A stretch of DNA of 64,000 nucleotides from assembly GCA_902492455.1 (NCBI GenBank), contig CABULH010000012.1, positions 60,042-124,041 on the forward strand, given 5' to 3'. How positions within the stretch are numbered: the first letter of the stretch is position 1; every line of letters begins with the position of its first letter. Made by a program: the position numbers and the translations under genes. Under the pieces are notes generated by a model. That model worked only from the letters and a program-made list of their open reading frames with translations, was not told the DNA's origin and searched no databases. This DNA is from an uncultured Oscillospiraceae bacterium. Lineage in GTDB: Bacteria > Bacillota > Clostridia > Oscillospirales > Acutalibacteraceae. Of the stretch, positions 53,301 to 60,055 are shown piece after piece.

Positions 53301-55564
53301 ACGATAATATGTACAAACCGGTTTATGAAGTAAGTAATCTGTCTGGTGCAGTCTTTGAAATCCGTGCGGCAGAAAATGTCTATACCCTTGACGGGGTATT
53401 GCACTACAAAAAGGGTGAGCTGGTGGATACCATTACAACTGGTTCTGACGGAATCGCAACCAGTAAGGAACTCTATTTGGGTAAATATGATATTCAGGAA
53501 ATCACTGCCCCGCACAGCATGGTGCTGAACGGAAAAATTCAAACAGTTGAGCTTGTTTATTCCGGACAGGAAATTTCAATTACAGAAACATCTGGTAACC
53601 TTTACAACGAACGCCAGAAAGTGGAAGTGCATCTGAGCAAGGTCTTAGAGCAGAACGAACTGTTTGGTATCGGTATGAACGAAGAACTAAAGAATATTAG
53701 CTTTGGCCTTTATGCTCAGACTGATATCGTTGCAGCGGATGGAACTATGATACCGGCGGACGGATTGATTGAGATCATTACCTTTGATGAAAACGGTAAA
53801 GCAGTCTGTAGTACCGACCTGCCTCTGGGCAGTTATTATCTACAGGAACGCACCACTGACGCACACTATATCCTAAACGACACGAAATATGAATTTACTT
53901 TCAGTTATGCTTCTCAGGATACCAAGGAGGTTGAAATCACAGTTAATGATGGTGCTGCCATTGAGAACGAGCTGAAGTACGGCTCTGTTTCTGGGCTGAA
54001 GGTTGATGAAGATGGCAAGGTTATCGCCGGCGCCGTATTCGGACTCTTCAGCAATGAGGAAACTGAGTATACGCGTGAAAATGCGTTTATGGTGACGGAA
54101 AGCGCTAAGGATGGAACCTTCAAGTTTGAAAATGTTCCTTACGGAACATGGGTCGTTCGCGAGATCGAGCCAGCAACAGGATTTGTTCTGAATGAGAAAG
54201 CGTATCAGGTTACTATCGCAGAAGATGGCGATGTGGTAGAAATCAAGCTGGAGAACCGCTATATTCGCGGTGATATCGAAGGACTGAAGCTGGATGAAGA
54301 CGGAAATACCATTACAGGTGCTGTTTTCGGTCTGTTTAAGGACGGTGAAACTGAGTTTACGGAAGATACGGCAGTCCTTATTAGTGAAACGGATTCCGAA
54401 GGTAAATTCCGCTTTGAGGATCTTCGCTTCGGCAAGTGGATCGTTCGTGAATTGAAACCTGCAATCGGTTATGTTCTCAACGAAAAGCCGGTGGAAGTCA
54501 ATGTGACCACAGAGGGAGAAACCATCCATATCACCATTGAGAACAAGTTCATACGAAGCGATATCAAAGGCTATAAGGTGGATGAGGATGGAAAGCCCGT
54601 GGAAGGCGCACTGTTTGGCCTCTTCACAGAAGATGACACGGAATTTACGGAAGAGACTGCAGTGCTTATCGTCAAATCCGATGCGGATGGCATTTTTGTC
54701 TTTGATGATGTACGATTCGGGAAATGGATCGTAAAAGAGCTGAAACCGGCAGAGGGCTTCGTGGCCAATGATGTCCTGTTCCCCGTTGAGGTAACTGAAG
54801 ACGGTGCCGTGATCGAAATCAAAGCCGAGAATCGCCACATCTATGGTATGGTTCATACCACGAAGGTGGATAAGGATTATCCGGAAAATCTACTTTCTGG
54901 TGCTGTCTTTGAAATCTACAGAGATGTGGACGGAGACAAGGAGTTTAATGCAGATATCGACACTCTTGTAGGCGAAATGATTGAGTATGAGCCTGGACTG
55001 TATGAGCTTGAGCATCTTAGATACGGTGGGTACTTCCTTTATGAAAAACAGGCTCCGGAGAACTTTGTTAAGGATGATGGATATCATTATTTCGCCATCG
55101 TAAATGACGGTGAGATGGTAGAGGTAGAAAACGAAGCTGGCATTGGGTTCATCAATAATCATATGGTCGGCAATCTGAAGATTGTGAAGACATCCTCTGA
55201 CGGTCGTGTGGAAGGCTTTTCATTCCGCGTAACCGGTGAAAATTACGATGAGGTATTCAAGACCGATGCCAACGGTGAGATTTTTATAGAGAACCTCAGG
55301 ATTGGCAAGTATACCGTAACTGAACTGGAAGATGAAGTCAGCGCAGGTTACAAGCTCCCCGATCCGGTAGAGATAGAACTGGTTGCCGATGAGACACTTA
55401 CTGTTAAGGTTCACAACGATAAGGTTACGGTTGAAGAGCCACCGAAAACCGGAGATAACACTCAAATAGCGCTCTGGTTGGGTTTACTTGGCCTTAGCTG
55501 TTTTGGCGTGGTCGGAACTATAATCTATGGACGCAAAAAGAAACACAACGATATGGAGGTATAA
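50339..55564 (+). CDS. Giant SpaA-repeat surface protein with NlpC/P60-like head and PPKTG anchor
   Basis: The 1741-residue cell-wall protein has a signal peptide (about 1-30). An NlpC/P60-like domain follows (about 40-245; Cys in SGLCCASYVSY, His in GDIAHVAIYAG). About a dozen SpaA/prealbumin-like domains with the LSGAVFxVY and YGTYxVxE patterns that form isopeptide bonds make up the body. The C-terminal sorting region has PPKTGDN, a hydrophobic helix and a basic tail (about 1703-1741). Three near-identical repeats lie at about 51100-51930 and three more at 53980-54840. PPKTG rather than LPxTG fits the (S/P)PxTG class known from C. difficile SrtB substrates such as CD0386, also in a CTn. AGAAAGGACG precedes ATG 50339. 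Confidence 0.92.
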   Translation: MTKKMKIKSRFLSLCLAILMLISAFPTTVFAAPASDIPDEMLDNVYLDALAYTGYKVQAQKDDGTIFKAYSSNATAYDSNISYGLVKYGTETVSKVGTATGLAPDIAGFESSGLCCASYVSYVYYNYLPNIAGIDTSSVARPSNPRSASSYNTAANNWVNSGKARRIGFTQSSNGDNFSANEEIPIGSLIVFKHIPTGDIAHVAIYAGKYDGKNFVTHTGNDRGPEISTIEGMSKGSYPEAVVQIVVPEFVEESGKIEIYKRDPDGKALSGAYFLATNTQTGAEYGIGPTDSKGYACTKEDLPYGTYKVVETVFPTDYTSSGKLEWTVTVNSSNNGVVVINAVNELKKGNIEVYKEAAEDGHNLSGAVFTVYNSSGSKVTTIGPTNNRGYAKSEDIPYGTYRVVETTFPKNYKAHGQTEWTVTVSSQNNAVVTIKATNELKKGHVEILKSDAESGVDLSGAEFTVYTLKGEEVAVIGPTNADGYAKSGEITYGTYIVRETKVPANYYQETGAEWKITIDDDSPLITLDIANLRQYGSVRVVKTAEDGLVEGLTFSLTGTSVYGEPVSMTATTNAAGIAVFEQVPIGTGYVLSEENVPDRYVIPEDQIVNVEWNKVTERSVDNILKKWRADIFKLDRTLSKGEGSNAPVPMAVDSDTVVEELGYPYGDSQGNASLAGAVYGVYRYDVLVDTYTTDENGYFLTDYYVCGEGWNIREITPSEGYLLDETVYWLDVTPGHYTLEKNTEYLDVYETVIKGKIALIKHADDGDTQIETPEPEAEFEVYLKSAGSYADAKETERAYLTCDEYGFAETGWLPYGTYTVKQVAGAEGKEFMEPFDVFISSEGETYRFLINNAPFTSYLKIQKVDAESGLAIPYAGAAFQIYRPDGTKVSMQYTYPELTEIDTFYTNEEGYLITPQTLEYGKGYYLIEVQAPYGYTLNPDPVYFDITAEDATEEGGITVVNVTKSNMPQKGVIHITKTGEVFQSVVTNDNMYKPVYEVSNLSGAVFEIRAAENVYTLDGVLHYKKGELVDTITTGSDGIATSKELYLGKYDIQEITAPHSMVLNGKIQTVELVYSGQEISITETSGNLYNERQKVEVHLSKVLEQNELFGIGMNEELKNISFGLYAQTDIVAADGTMIPADGLIEIITFDENGKAVCSTDLPLGSYYLQERTTDAHYILNDTKYEFTFSYASQDTKEVEITVNDGAAIENELKYGSVSGLKVDEDGKVIAGAVFGLFSNEETEYTRENAFMVTESAKDGTFKFENVPYGTWVVREIEPATGFVLNEKAYQVTIAEDGDVVEIKLENRYIRGDIEGLKLDEDGNTITGAVFGLFKDGETEFTEDTAVLISETDSEGKFRFEDLRFGKWIVRELKPAIGYVLNEKPVEVNVTTEGETIHITIENKFIRSDIKGYKVDEDGKPVEGALFGLFTEDDTEFTEETAVLIVKSDADGIFVFDDVRFGKWIVKELKPAEGFVANDVLFPVEVTEDGAVIEIKAENRHIYGMVHTTKVDKDYPENLLSGAVFEIYRDVDGDKEFNADIDTLVGEMIEYEPGLYELEHLRYGGYFLYEKQAPENFVKDDGYHYFAIVNDGEMVEVENEAGIGFINNHMVGNLKIVKTSSDGRVEGFSFRVTGENYDEVFKTDANGEIFIENLRIGKYTVTELEDEVSAGYKLPDPVEIELVADETLTVKVHNDKVTVEEPPKTGDNTQIALWLGLLGLSCFGVVGTIIYGRKKKHNDMEV
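53980..54840 (+). repeat. Three tandem SpaA-domain repeats of about 285 bases
   Basis: Units start near 53983, 54265 and 54549. Each encodes K-V/L-DEDG, GAVFGLF, T-E-FTE-TA, FGKWIVRE and VLNE. The units are diverged enough to be old duplications but are collinear over their whole length. Confidence 0.85.
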
Positions 55565-55567
55565 GCG

Positions 55568-56092
55568 ATGCAAGCAAAGAAAAGATCCTGGCAGAGACTT
55601 TTGTTTATGGTTGTTACCATACTGGCTCTGATGATGCCGCAGACAGTGTTTGCAACCGGCGGAACAGACGGTACGGAATTGCAGGTTGCAGAACCTGCAT
55701 CGCTGGAAATCCAGCTTGGCGCAGACTGGGCAGGTGTAGAATTTGAACTGAAAACAGACGCCGGTATGTACCCTGGTGATGTTGTCGTCGGAGAAGACGG
55801 CATACTTCGCCTTGAAATCGGCGGCAGCAAAAGTTATATCCTGACCTGTATGAATTCCAGTGTTCAGGTTCCTGATCCGGAGCAAGCCCCTGCCACAGAT
55901 GAGGCTTCCGAAGGTTTAGCAGAGACTACACCGACAGAAGAAAGCACTGCTTCTGGCATTCCGACCATGCACCTGATTTTGTTTGGCGGAGGTATGGCGA
56001 TTGCCATCGGTACTTTAATTGGACTGTATGTGATCAAACGCCGTAAGCAGTTAAATCCGCAGTATCAGGATGACGATGAGGAGGAAGATTGA
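55568..56092 (+). CDS. Small secreted membrane-anchored protein
   Basis: The 174-residue protein has a signal peptide (cleavage after VFA, about residue 30) and a small beta-rich ectodomain (LEIQLGADWAGVEFELKTDAGMYPG, with an RLEIGGSKSYIL strand). A Thr/Glu linker, a membrane helix (about 137-158) and a basic then acidic tail complete it. It lies three bases after the giant surface protein gene and is likely made with it. Similar small anchored proteins accompany such surface proteins in related elements. No enzyme motif is visible. Confidence 0.65.
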   Translation: MQAKKRSWQRLLFMVVTILALMMPQTVFATGGTDGTELQVAEPASLEIQLGADWAGVEFELKTDAGMYPGDVVVGEDGILRLEIGGSKSYILTCMNSSVQVPDPEQAPATDEASEGLAETTPTEESTASGIPTMHLILFGGGMAIAIGTLIGLYVIKRRKQLNPQYQDDDEEED

Positions 56093-56175
56093 TCCTCCAG
56101 ACTGGCTTTACATCTGCAAGATGTGCCAATTTGAAAAGTTTTGATTAAAAATCAACCATAAATTTTCTAATTGAC

Positions 56176-56204
56176 TTGACAAAGGCTGCTCTCTGTGCTA
56201 CTAT
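56176..56204 (+). promoter_or_regulatory. Promoter of the structured leader RNA
   Basis: TTGACA (56176-56181) is 17 bases from TACTAT (56199-56204), with the start expected near 56211. Confidence 0.7.
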
Positions 56205-56210
56205 ATAACC

Positions 56211-56446
56211 GTGGCAGGGGCTTGCGTCCAGGCTTTCGGTACGCTGAATAGCTAACAGCGTCAGACATATCCATGAGAGGTATGGAACCGTTACGGGATG
56301 CGCATTGAGCAAACCACAATGATGCAAGCCAATTTGAATATGTTGAGCCGGAAGGCTGCTTTTATATTGCAGAGCTGAAGATTTGGACATCACATCCATA
56401 TCTTTAGCTCTGTATTTGTTTGCAGCTTTCCGGCTCTTTTGTTTTA
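56211..56446 (+). ncRNA. Structured leader RNA ending in a long terminator
   Basis: After the promoter, several stems can form: ACGCTG/CAGCGT (56231-56251), CCAT/ATGG around 56271-56285 and GCATTG/CAATG near 56302-56320. The last is a large two-part terminator hairpin, GAGCCGGAAGGCTGC (56345-56359) with GCAGCTTTCCGGCTC (56422-56436), then TTTTGTTTT. It encodes no plausible protein. I cannot match it to a named riboswitch. It precedes the zinc-finger and sigma-like genes and may be an attenuator for them. Confidence 0.6.
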
Positions 56447-56466
56447 TATATTGGAGGTCAGAATTT

Positions 56467-56949
56467 ATGAATAAGAAACGAAGAAAGGGATTTAATCAAT
56501 CATCTGTCCGCTGTCCTTACTGCGGCAGTCCTGCTGTTCTGCGCAGCGCAGACGGCATTTATCGTGATAACAGTAAAAACACAATGCTTTATGTATGCAA
56601 AAATTATCCGGCCTGTGACTCCTATGTCCGCGTCCATACCGGTACTAACATTCCCGTGGGCAGCCTTGCGAATCACGAGCTGCGTTCTTTGCGAAGAACC
56701 GCTCATTACTATTTTGATCAGCTCTATAAGAGCGGCATGATGAGTAAGCAAGATGCTTATCAGTGGCTGGCTGATATTCTGGCGGCGCCGCTGTCGGAGG
56801 CACATATCGGGTATCTCGGCGAGTATTACTGCAAGGAAGTCATTCGGGAGGCCCGTAATCTTCTGGAAAACAGGAATAAGAAAAAGAATCACGCAGCACC
56901 GCAGCGTCAGCCGGAACTGAAATTGCTGGAGGGAGGTGCAGCGTCATGA
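56467..56949 (+). CDS. Zinc-finger element protein, DUF3268-like
   Basis: The 160-residue protein has an N-terminal zinc ribbon (CPYCGSPAVL and CKNYPACDSYV, four Cys), a helical middle (NHELRSLRRTAHYYFDQLYKSGMMSKQDAYQWLADIL) and a basic C-terminal tail. I recognise this as the zinc-finger-containing DUF3268 type common in conjugative elements; the partner is unknown. ATG 56467 follows TTGGAGGTC and the structured leader. Its end overlaps the start of the sigma-like gene by four bases (ATGA). Confidence 0.75.
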   Translation: MNKKRRKGFNQSSVRCPYCGSPAVLRSADGIYRDNSKNTMLYVCKNYPACDSYVRVHTGTNIPVGSLANHELRSLRRTAHYYFDQLYKSGMMSKQDAYQWLADILAAPLSEAHIGYLGEYYCKEVIREARNLLENRNKKKNHAAPQRQPELKLLEGGAAS

Positions 56950-57476
56950 AACTTAGCCAAGCCCAACAGAAAAAAGTAGAGGAAAATATGAAACTGGTTG
57001 GGAAAGTCATAAAAGATAAGGTTTACGGACTTAATCAGGGCGGCATCTATTCTTATGAGGATCTGATACAGATAGGATATATTGGACTGTGCAAGGCGGC
57101 TTATACGGACAAAGGCGGTTGTTTTTCTACATATGCGTACAGACTGATCTGGAATGAAATTTGTGATGCGCTGATCAAGGTCAATTATCAATATAGCAAA
57201 GAAATATCGTTGGAGGATGCAAACGCGGCGGAAGCGGAGTATCTGGAACCGGATATATCCGGAGAGCTTTCTGCAGCACTTTGCATTGTCACAAAGCGAG
57301 CAACGCCGGCTGTACAAAATGGTATCAAGGCGCTGCGCTACGCATCGAACGGATACAGCAGCCGGGAAATTGGAGCAATGATGAATGCGTCAGACGGTAA
57401 GGTGCGGATGTGGATGACACGCGCCAAACGATTTTTGCATACTCAGCCGGAAATCCTGGCGCTTATGGAAATCTAA
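56946..57476 (+). CDS. Sigma-70-family RNA polymerase sigma factor of the element
   Basis: The 176-residue protein has region 2 (about 36-80; EDLIQIGYIGLCKAAYTDKGG and FSTYAYRLIWNEI) and a region 4-like helix-turn-helix (about 128-165; YSSREIGAMMNASDGKVRMWMTRAKRF). It probably directs transcription of element genes. It starts with an ATGA overlap with the zinc-finger gene, so the pair is coupled. A terminator follows. Confidence 0.85.
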   Translation: MKLSQAQQKKVEENMKLVGKVIKDKVYGLNQGGIYSYEDLIQIGYIGLCKAAYTDKGGCFSTYAYRLIWNEICDALIKVNYQYSKEISLEDANAAEAEYLEPDISGELSAALCIVTKRATPAVQNGIKALRYASNGYSSREIGAMMNASDGKVRMWMTRAKRFLHTQPEILALMEI

Positions 57477-57482
57477 CAGACG

Positions 57483-57528
57483 GGATACGAAGACCACAGC
57501 GTTTTCGTATCCCCCTTTTTCTTTTTGG
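57483..57528 (+). terminator. Terminator after the sigma factor gene
   Basis: GGGATACGAA pairs with TTCGTATCCC, followed by CCCTTTTTCTTTTT. Confidence 0.85.
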
Positions 57529-57537
57529 AGGTATTTT

Positions 57538-57987
57538 ATGATGAAAGCAGTATGGCGGCACCTGAAGGTATGGCTTGTTCCTTTGCTTGTCACGCTCATT
57601 ATTTTTTTGTTGATGCGATTTGTTTTTCTCTTTGGGTATGTTCCCACGGCTTCAATGGAGCCGACACTGGAGCAAGATAGCTTTATACTCGGTGTGCGTG
57701 TATTTTCAGAGATCAAAAAAGGAGATATCGTAATATTTGAGCACGGTGGCCGACTTTTAGTAAAGCGCATAGCAGCTCTGCCCGGTGAAACAGTTGATCT
57801 ATCGGCGATTACCTATATGACAACGCTCGGGATTCCAATCAGGGATACGGATGCGCTTATTGTGCCGGAAGACTGTTACTATCTTCTCGGCGACAATACG
57901 CAGAACTCCATTGATTCAAGGTATTGGGAAGATCCGTTTGTGAACAGGGAACAGATTGTCGCGAAAATGATCTATCCCGCAAAATAA
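57538..57987 (+). CDS. lepB: Signal peptidase I
   Basis: This membrane serine protease removes signal peptides. Its 149 residues form the short Gram-positive type. One N-terminal helix (about 11-33) is followed by the catalytic Ser in PTASMEPTL (about residue 39), the Lys in LVKRIAALPGE and the GDNTQNSIDSRYW box. GGAGG precedes the paired ATG codons at 57538/57541. In this element it may process the surface protein, pilin-like protein and other exported parts. No sortase gene is seen in the window. Confidence 0.9.
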   Translation: MMKAVWRHLKVWLVPLLVTLIIFLLMRFVFLFGYVPTASMEPTLEQDSFILGVRVFSEIKKGDIVIFEHGGRLLVKRIAALPGETVDLSAITYMTTLGIPIRDTDALIVPEDCYYLLGDNTQNSIDSRYWEDPFVNREQIVAKMIYPAK

Positions 57988-58023
57988 AAAATCCCGACAG
58001 CCCTTATTTTGGGACCATCGGAA

Positions 58024-58284
58024 TTATTCGGCGTCACTTGGCTGGGTATCCAGCCCTTCAAAGAAATCGTCATAAGTGCAATTATAAAGTTTTTTTAACT
58101 CGATCAGGACGCTGATCCGGATATTAAGTCTGCCGTCCTCATATTTTTGGTAAGCAGATCTGCCGATATCACAACGACGGCGCTGTAACTCGACACAAAG
58201 TTTTTCTTGAGACAGCCCATGTTCTTCACGCATTTTCCGCAAATTCGCGCCCATATTGCGGTCACGCTTTAATTTCTGTTCCAA
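58024..58284 (-). CDS. XRE-family regulator, copy 1
   Basis: This 86-residue DNA-binding protein has one helix-turn-helix (MGANLRKMREEHGLSQEKLCVEL-type, then RSAYQKYEDGRLNIRISVLIELKKLY). It is about 65% identical by eye to the XRE gene at 58848. The second copy begins Met-Glu-Gln-Lys-Leu, so here the matching start is TTG 58284, eight bases after GAGAGGTG. ATG 58290 would sit only two bases from that site. It is divergent from the gene at 58406 and likely represses it through the shared operator. Confidence 0.8.
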   Translation of the reverse strand: MEQKLKRDRNMGANLRKMREEHGLSQEKLCVELQRRRCDIGRSAYQKYEDGRLNIRISVLIELKKLYNCTYDDFFEGLDTQPSDAE

Positions 58285-58315
58285 CGCCATCACCTCTCTT
58301 CGGAAAATTGACCAT

Positions 58316-58374
58316 TATTGGTTGCAACACAATAGTATTTTATGCTATAATGGCGGAAAATACTGATACCAATA
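58316..58374 (+). promoter_or_regulatory. Promoter and operator of the gene at 58406
   Basis: -35 TTGCAA (58322-58327) and -10 TATAAT (58346-58351) are 18 bases apart. Inverted arms TATTGGT (58316-58322) and ACCAATA (58368-58374) flank the promoter. The same design recurs at 59132-59193. Confidence 0.8.
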
Positions 58375-58405
58375 AAGCTCAATTTGGGCGAAAGGGAGCA
58401 CTGCA

Positions 58406-58801
58406 ATGGAAGATTTTTTCCGTTTTTTTACAGATAGACAGAAGGAAGTATATAGACTTAGGGAACAGAAAATGACTTTTGTTCAGATCGGAAATACACT
58501 TGGAATCTCTAAAAATGCTGCACGCCAGCATTATCAGAACGCACTGCGCAGGATCAGAGAATATGAGGCTTATAACCGGATGATAGAACATAATAACCAG
58601 CTCGTTGACTTTCCTCTTACGAGGGGTGAACTGAAGCTGATTTATATAGGACTTAACGAGCTGACTAAAATAAAACCGTATAGAGTTATGGCAAATGTCC
58701 GTTCAAACTGGGAGGAAAAAAGAAGCTACGAACGCATTATTATTGATGACTTAATAGACAGAGCATTTGAGGCTATCTATCAAGCAAAACGGCCAAATTA
58801 A
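58406..58801 (+). CDS. Sigma-region-4-like regulator of the element
   Basis: The 131-residue protein has a clear N-terminal helix-turn-helix of the sigma-70 region 4 type (TDRQKEVYRLREQKMTFVQIGNTLGISKNAARQHYQNALRRIREY, about 9-53). A helical C-terminal part without a known family follows. It has no region 2, so it is probably a regulator rather than a full sigma factor. AAAGGGAG precedes ATG 58406. It lies between two XRE genes on the opposite strand and is under an operator-flanked promoter. Confidence 0.72.
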   Translation: MEDFFRFFTDRQKEVYRLREQKMTFVQIGNTLGISKNAARQHYQNALRRIREYEAYNRMIEHNNQLVDFPLTRGELKLIYIGLNELTKIKPYRVMANVRSNWEEKRSYERIIIDDLIDRAFEAIYQAKRPN

Positions 58802-58847
58802 AAAGCCAGCAACATGAGGCGAACACCGCCTGCGGTTACTGACTTTG

Positions 58848-59096
58848 TTATTCTTCAGGTGTGAGACCTGAGAAGAAGTCATCATAGGAACATTCGTAGA
58901 GGCTTTTTAATGCAATCAGCACGCTGATTTTGACATTGAGACGCCCCTCTTCGTATTTTTGATAAGCACTTCTTCCGATATCTATACCGCGCCGCTGCAA
59001 CTCTACGCAAAGCGATTCCTGCGAATAACCATGCTCTATTCGTAATCGCCTCAGGTTCATTCCCATATTAAGATCTCGGCGCAGCTTTTGTTCCAT
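58848..59096 (-). CDS. XRE-family regulator, copy 2
   Basis: The 82-residue helix-turn-helix protein is collinear with the copy at 58024-58284 (MEQKLRRDLNMGMNLRRLR, YSQESLCVELQRR, RSAYQKYEEGRLNVKISVLIAL, YDDFFSGL). ATG 59096 has AAGGAA directly upstream. It is divergent from the SLOG-like gene at 59291 and has the same promoter-operator arrangement between them, so the cassette has been duplicated. Confidence 0.82.
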   Translation of the reverse strand: MEQKLRRDLNMGMNLRRLRIEHGYSQESLCVELQRRGIDIGRSAYQKYEEGRLNVKISVLIALKSLYECSYDDFFSGLTPEE

Positions 59097-59131
59097 TTCC
59101 TTGACCCCGTAAAAAATCTGTGTTTTTGAGT

Positions 59132-59193
59132 ACTATTGGTTGCAACTTTTTATATTTTATGATATACTGGGAGAAAATGTTGATACCAATAGT
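59132..59193 (+). promoter_or_regulatory. Promoter and operator of the SLOG-like gene
   Basis: -35 TTGCAA (59140-59145) and -10 TATACT (59163-59168) are 17 bases apart. A perfect nine-base inverted repeat ACTATTGGT (59132-59140) and ACCAATAGT (59185-59193) flanks them, matching the first cassette. Confidence 0.82.
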
Positions 59194-59290
59194 TATCAAG
59201 ATAGGCGTGTTGGAATGAAACAAAAGGGGTATATTAGAAAATCCGGCCGGAGAACCTCCTTTCGGCACTGTGACAAAATATAGATAGAGA

Positions 59291-59737
59291 ATGTCAAGCT
59301 GCACTTTCTTCGGACATCAGATTATTAACAAGGATATCAAAGAGCTCCTCATGTGCCAAATTGAGAATCTGATAACAGAATATGGTGTCAATGTTTTTTA
59401 TGTAGGAAATAACGGTCAATTTGACGATTTGGTTGCTGAGGTCCTACGAAAATTGAAATCTCGGAATCCGCAGATCTCATATTCGATTGTACTGGCGTAC
59501 CTGCCGGAAAAGAAACAAAAGTACAATCAGCTAAGTTATACCGAAACAATCTATCCCGAAGGACTGGAGTATACGCCACCGCGTTTTGCCATTTCAAAAC
59601 GGAATCAATGGATGGTTCAGCAGTCTGACTATGTGATTGCATATGTAGAACATTCCTTTGGAGGCGCAGCACAGTTTACTGAGTACGCTCGGAAAAAGCA
59701 TAAGACAGTTATCAATCTGGCAGACTTAACGGGATGA
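59291..59737 (+). CDS. SLOG-like (DUF1273/YoqJ-type) nucleotide-binding protein
   Basis: The 148-residue Rossmann-like protein opens with SSCTFFGHQIINKDIKELL, then a helix-strand with FYVGNNGQFDDLVAEVLRKLK. The end contains MVQQSDYVIAYVEHSFGGAAQFTEYARKKHKTVINL, the pattern of the DprA/LOG-like SLOG family that binds nucleotides or their derivatives. ATG 59291 lacks a clear ribosome site. Between the promoter and it, ATG 59215 opens a 22-codon basic frame that could be a leader peptide. Role in the element unknown. Confidence 0.75.
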   Translation: MSSCTFFGHQIINKDIKELLMCQIENLITEYGVNVFYVGNNGQFDDLVAEVLRKLKSRNPQISYSIVLAYLPEKKQKYNQLSYTETIYPEGLEYTPPRFAISKRNQWMVQQSDYVIAYVEHSFGGAAQFTEYARKKHKTVINLADLTG

Positions 59738-59739
59738 AT

Positions 59740-59940
59740 ATGTTGGATATCGGAGCAAACACCAACAACAACGCTATTTTTAGAAGACACGCAGATGATG
59801 GACTCCTTTTGGAGTAGACTGGAAAGCCTGTCTTCACCCCGTCCTTGAAAGAGGATGTTTGCACCCGGTGGTGACTTTGCTTGATATTATATATGGGCGT
59901 CATTTGCTTATCCGCAGATGGTGCCCGCTTTTTTTTGATT
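59740..59940 (+). ncRNA. Structured non-coding segment with terminator
   Basis: GAAGACA (59783-59789) pairs with TGTCTTC (59829-59835) around the hairpin ACTCC/GGAGT (59802-59815). A TCCT/AGGA stem follows near 59852-59865. A terminator follows at about 59897-59938: GGGC-TCAT/ATG-GCCC with TTTTTTTT. No frame fits. The arrangement suggests a regulatory RNA or the attenuator of the SLOG transcript; I cannot name a family. From 59941 to 60024 nothing is seen. Confidence 0.5.
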
Positions 59941-60024
59941 CCAGGTTAAAGATGAGGTGCAACCGAGACTGAGGACAGATGCTGAATTGATCCGAGGATC
60001 CGAAAAGCAACAGCGAAATAATAT

Positions 60025-60052
60025 GAGCGCCAGAGAATAGTCCCTGGCGCTC
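60025..60052 (-). terminator. Terminator after the AraC regulator
   Basis: GAGCGCCAG pairs with CTGGCGCTC. On the minus strand the stem is followed by ATATTATTT, a weak T-rich tail. Confidence 0.65.
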
Positions 60053-60055
60053 AGT

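Noticed and set aside
56211..56446. c-di-GMP, cobalamin or guanidine riboswitch
   Set aside because: The conserved cores of these classes are not seen, so the RNA is left unnamed.
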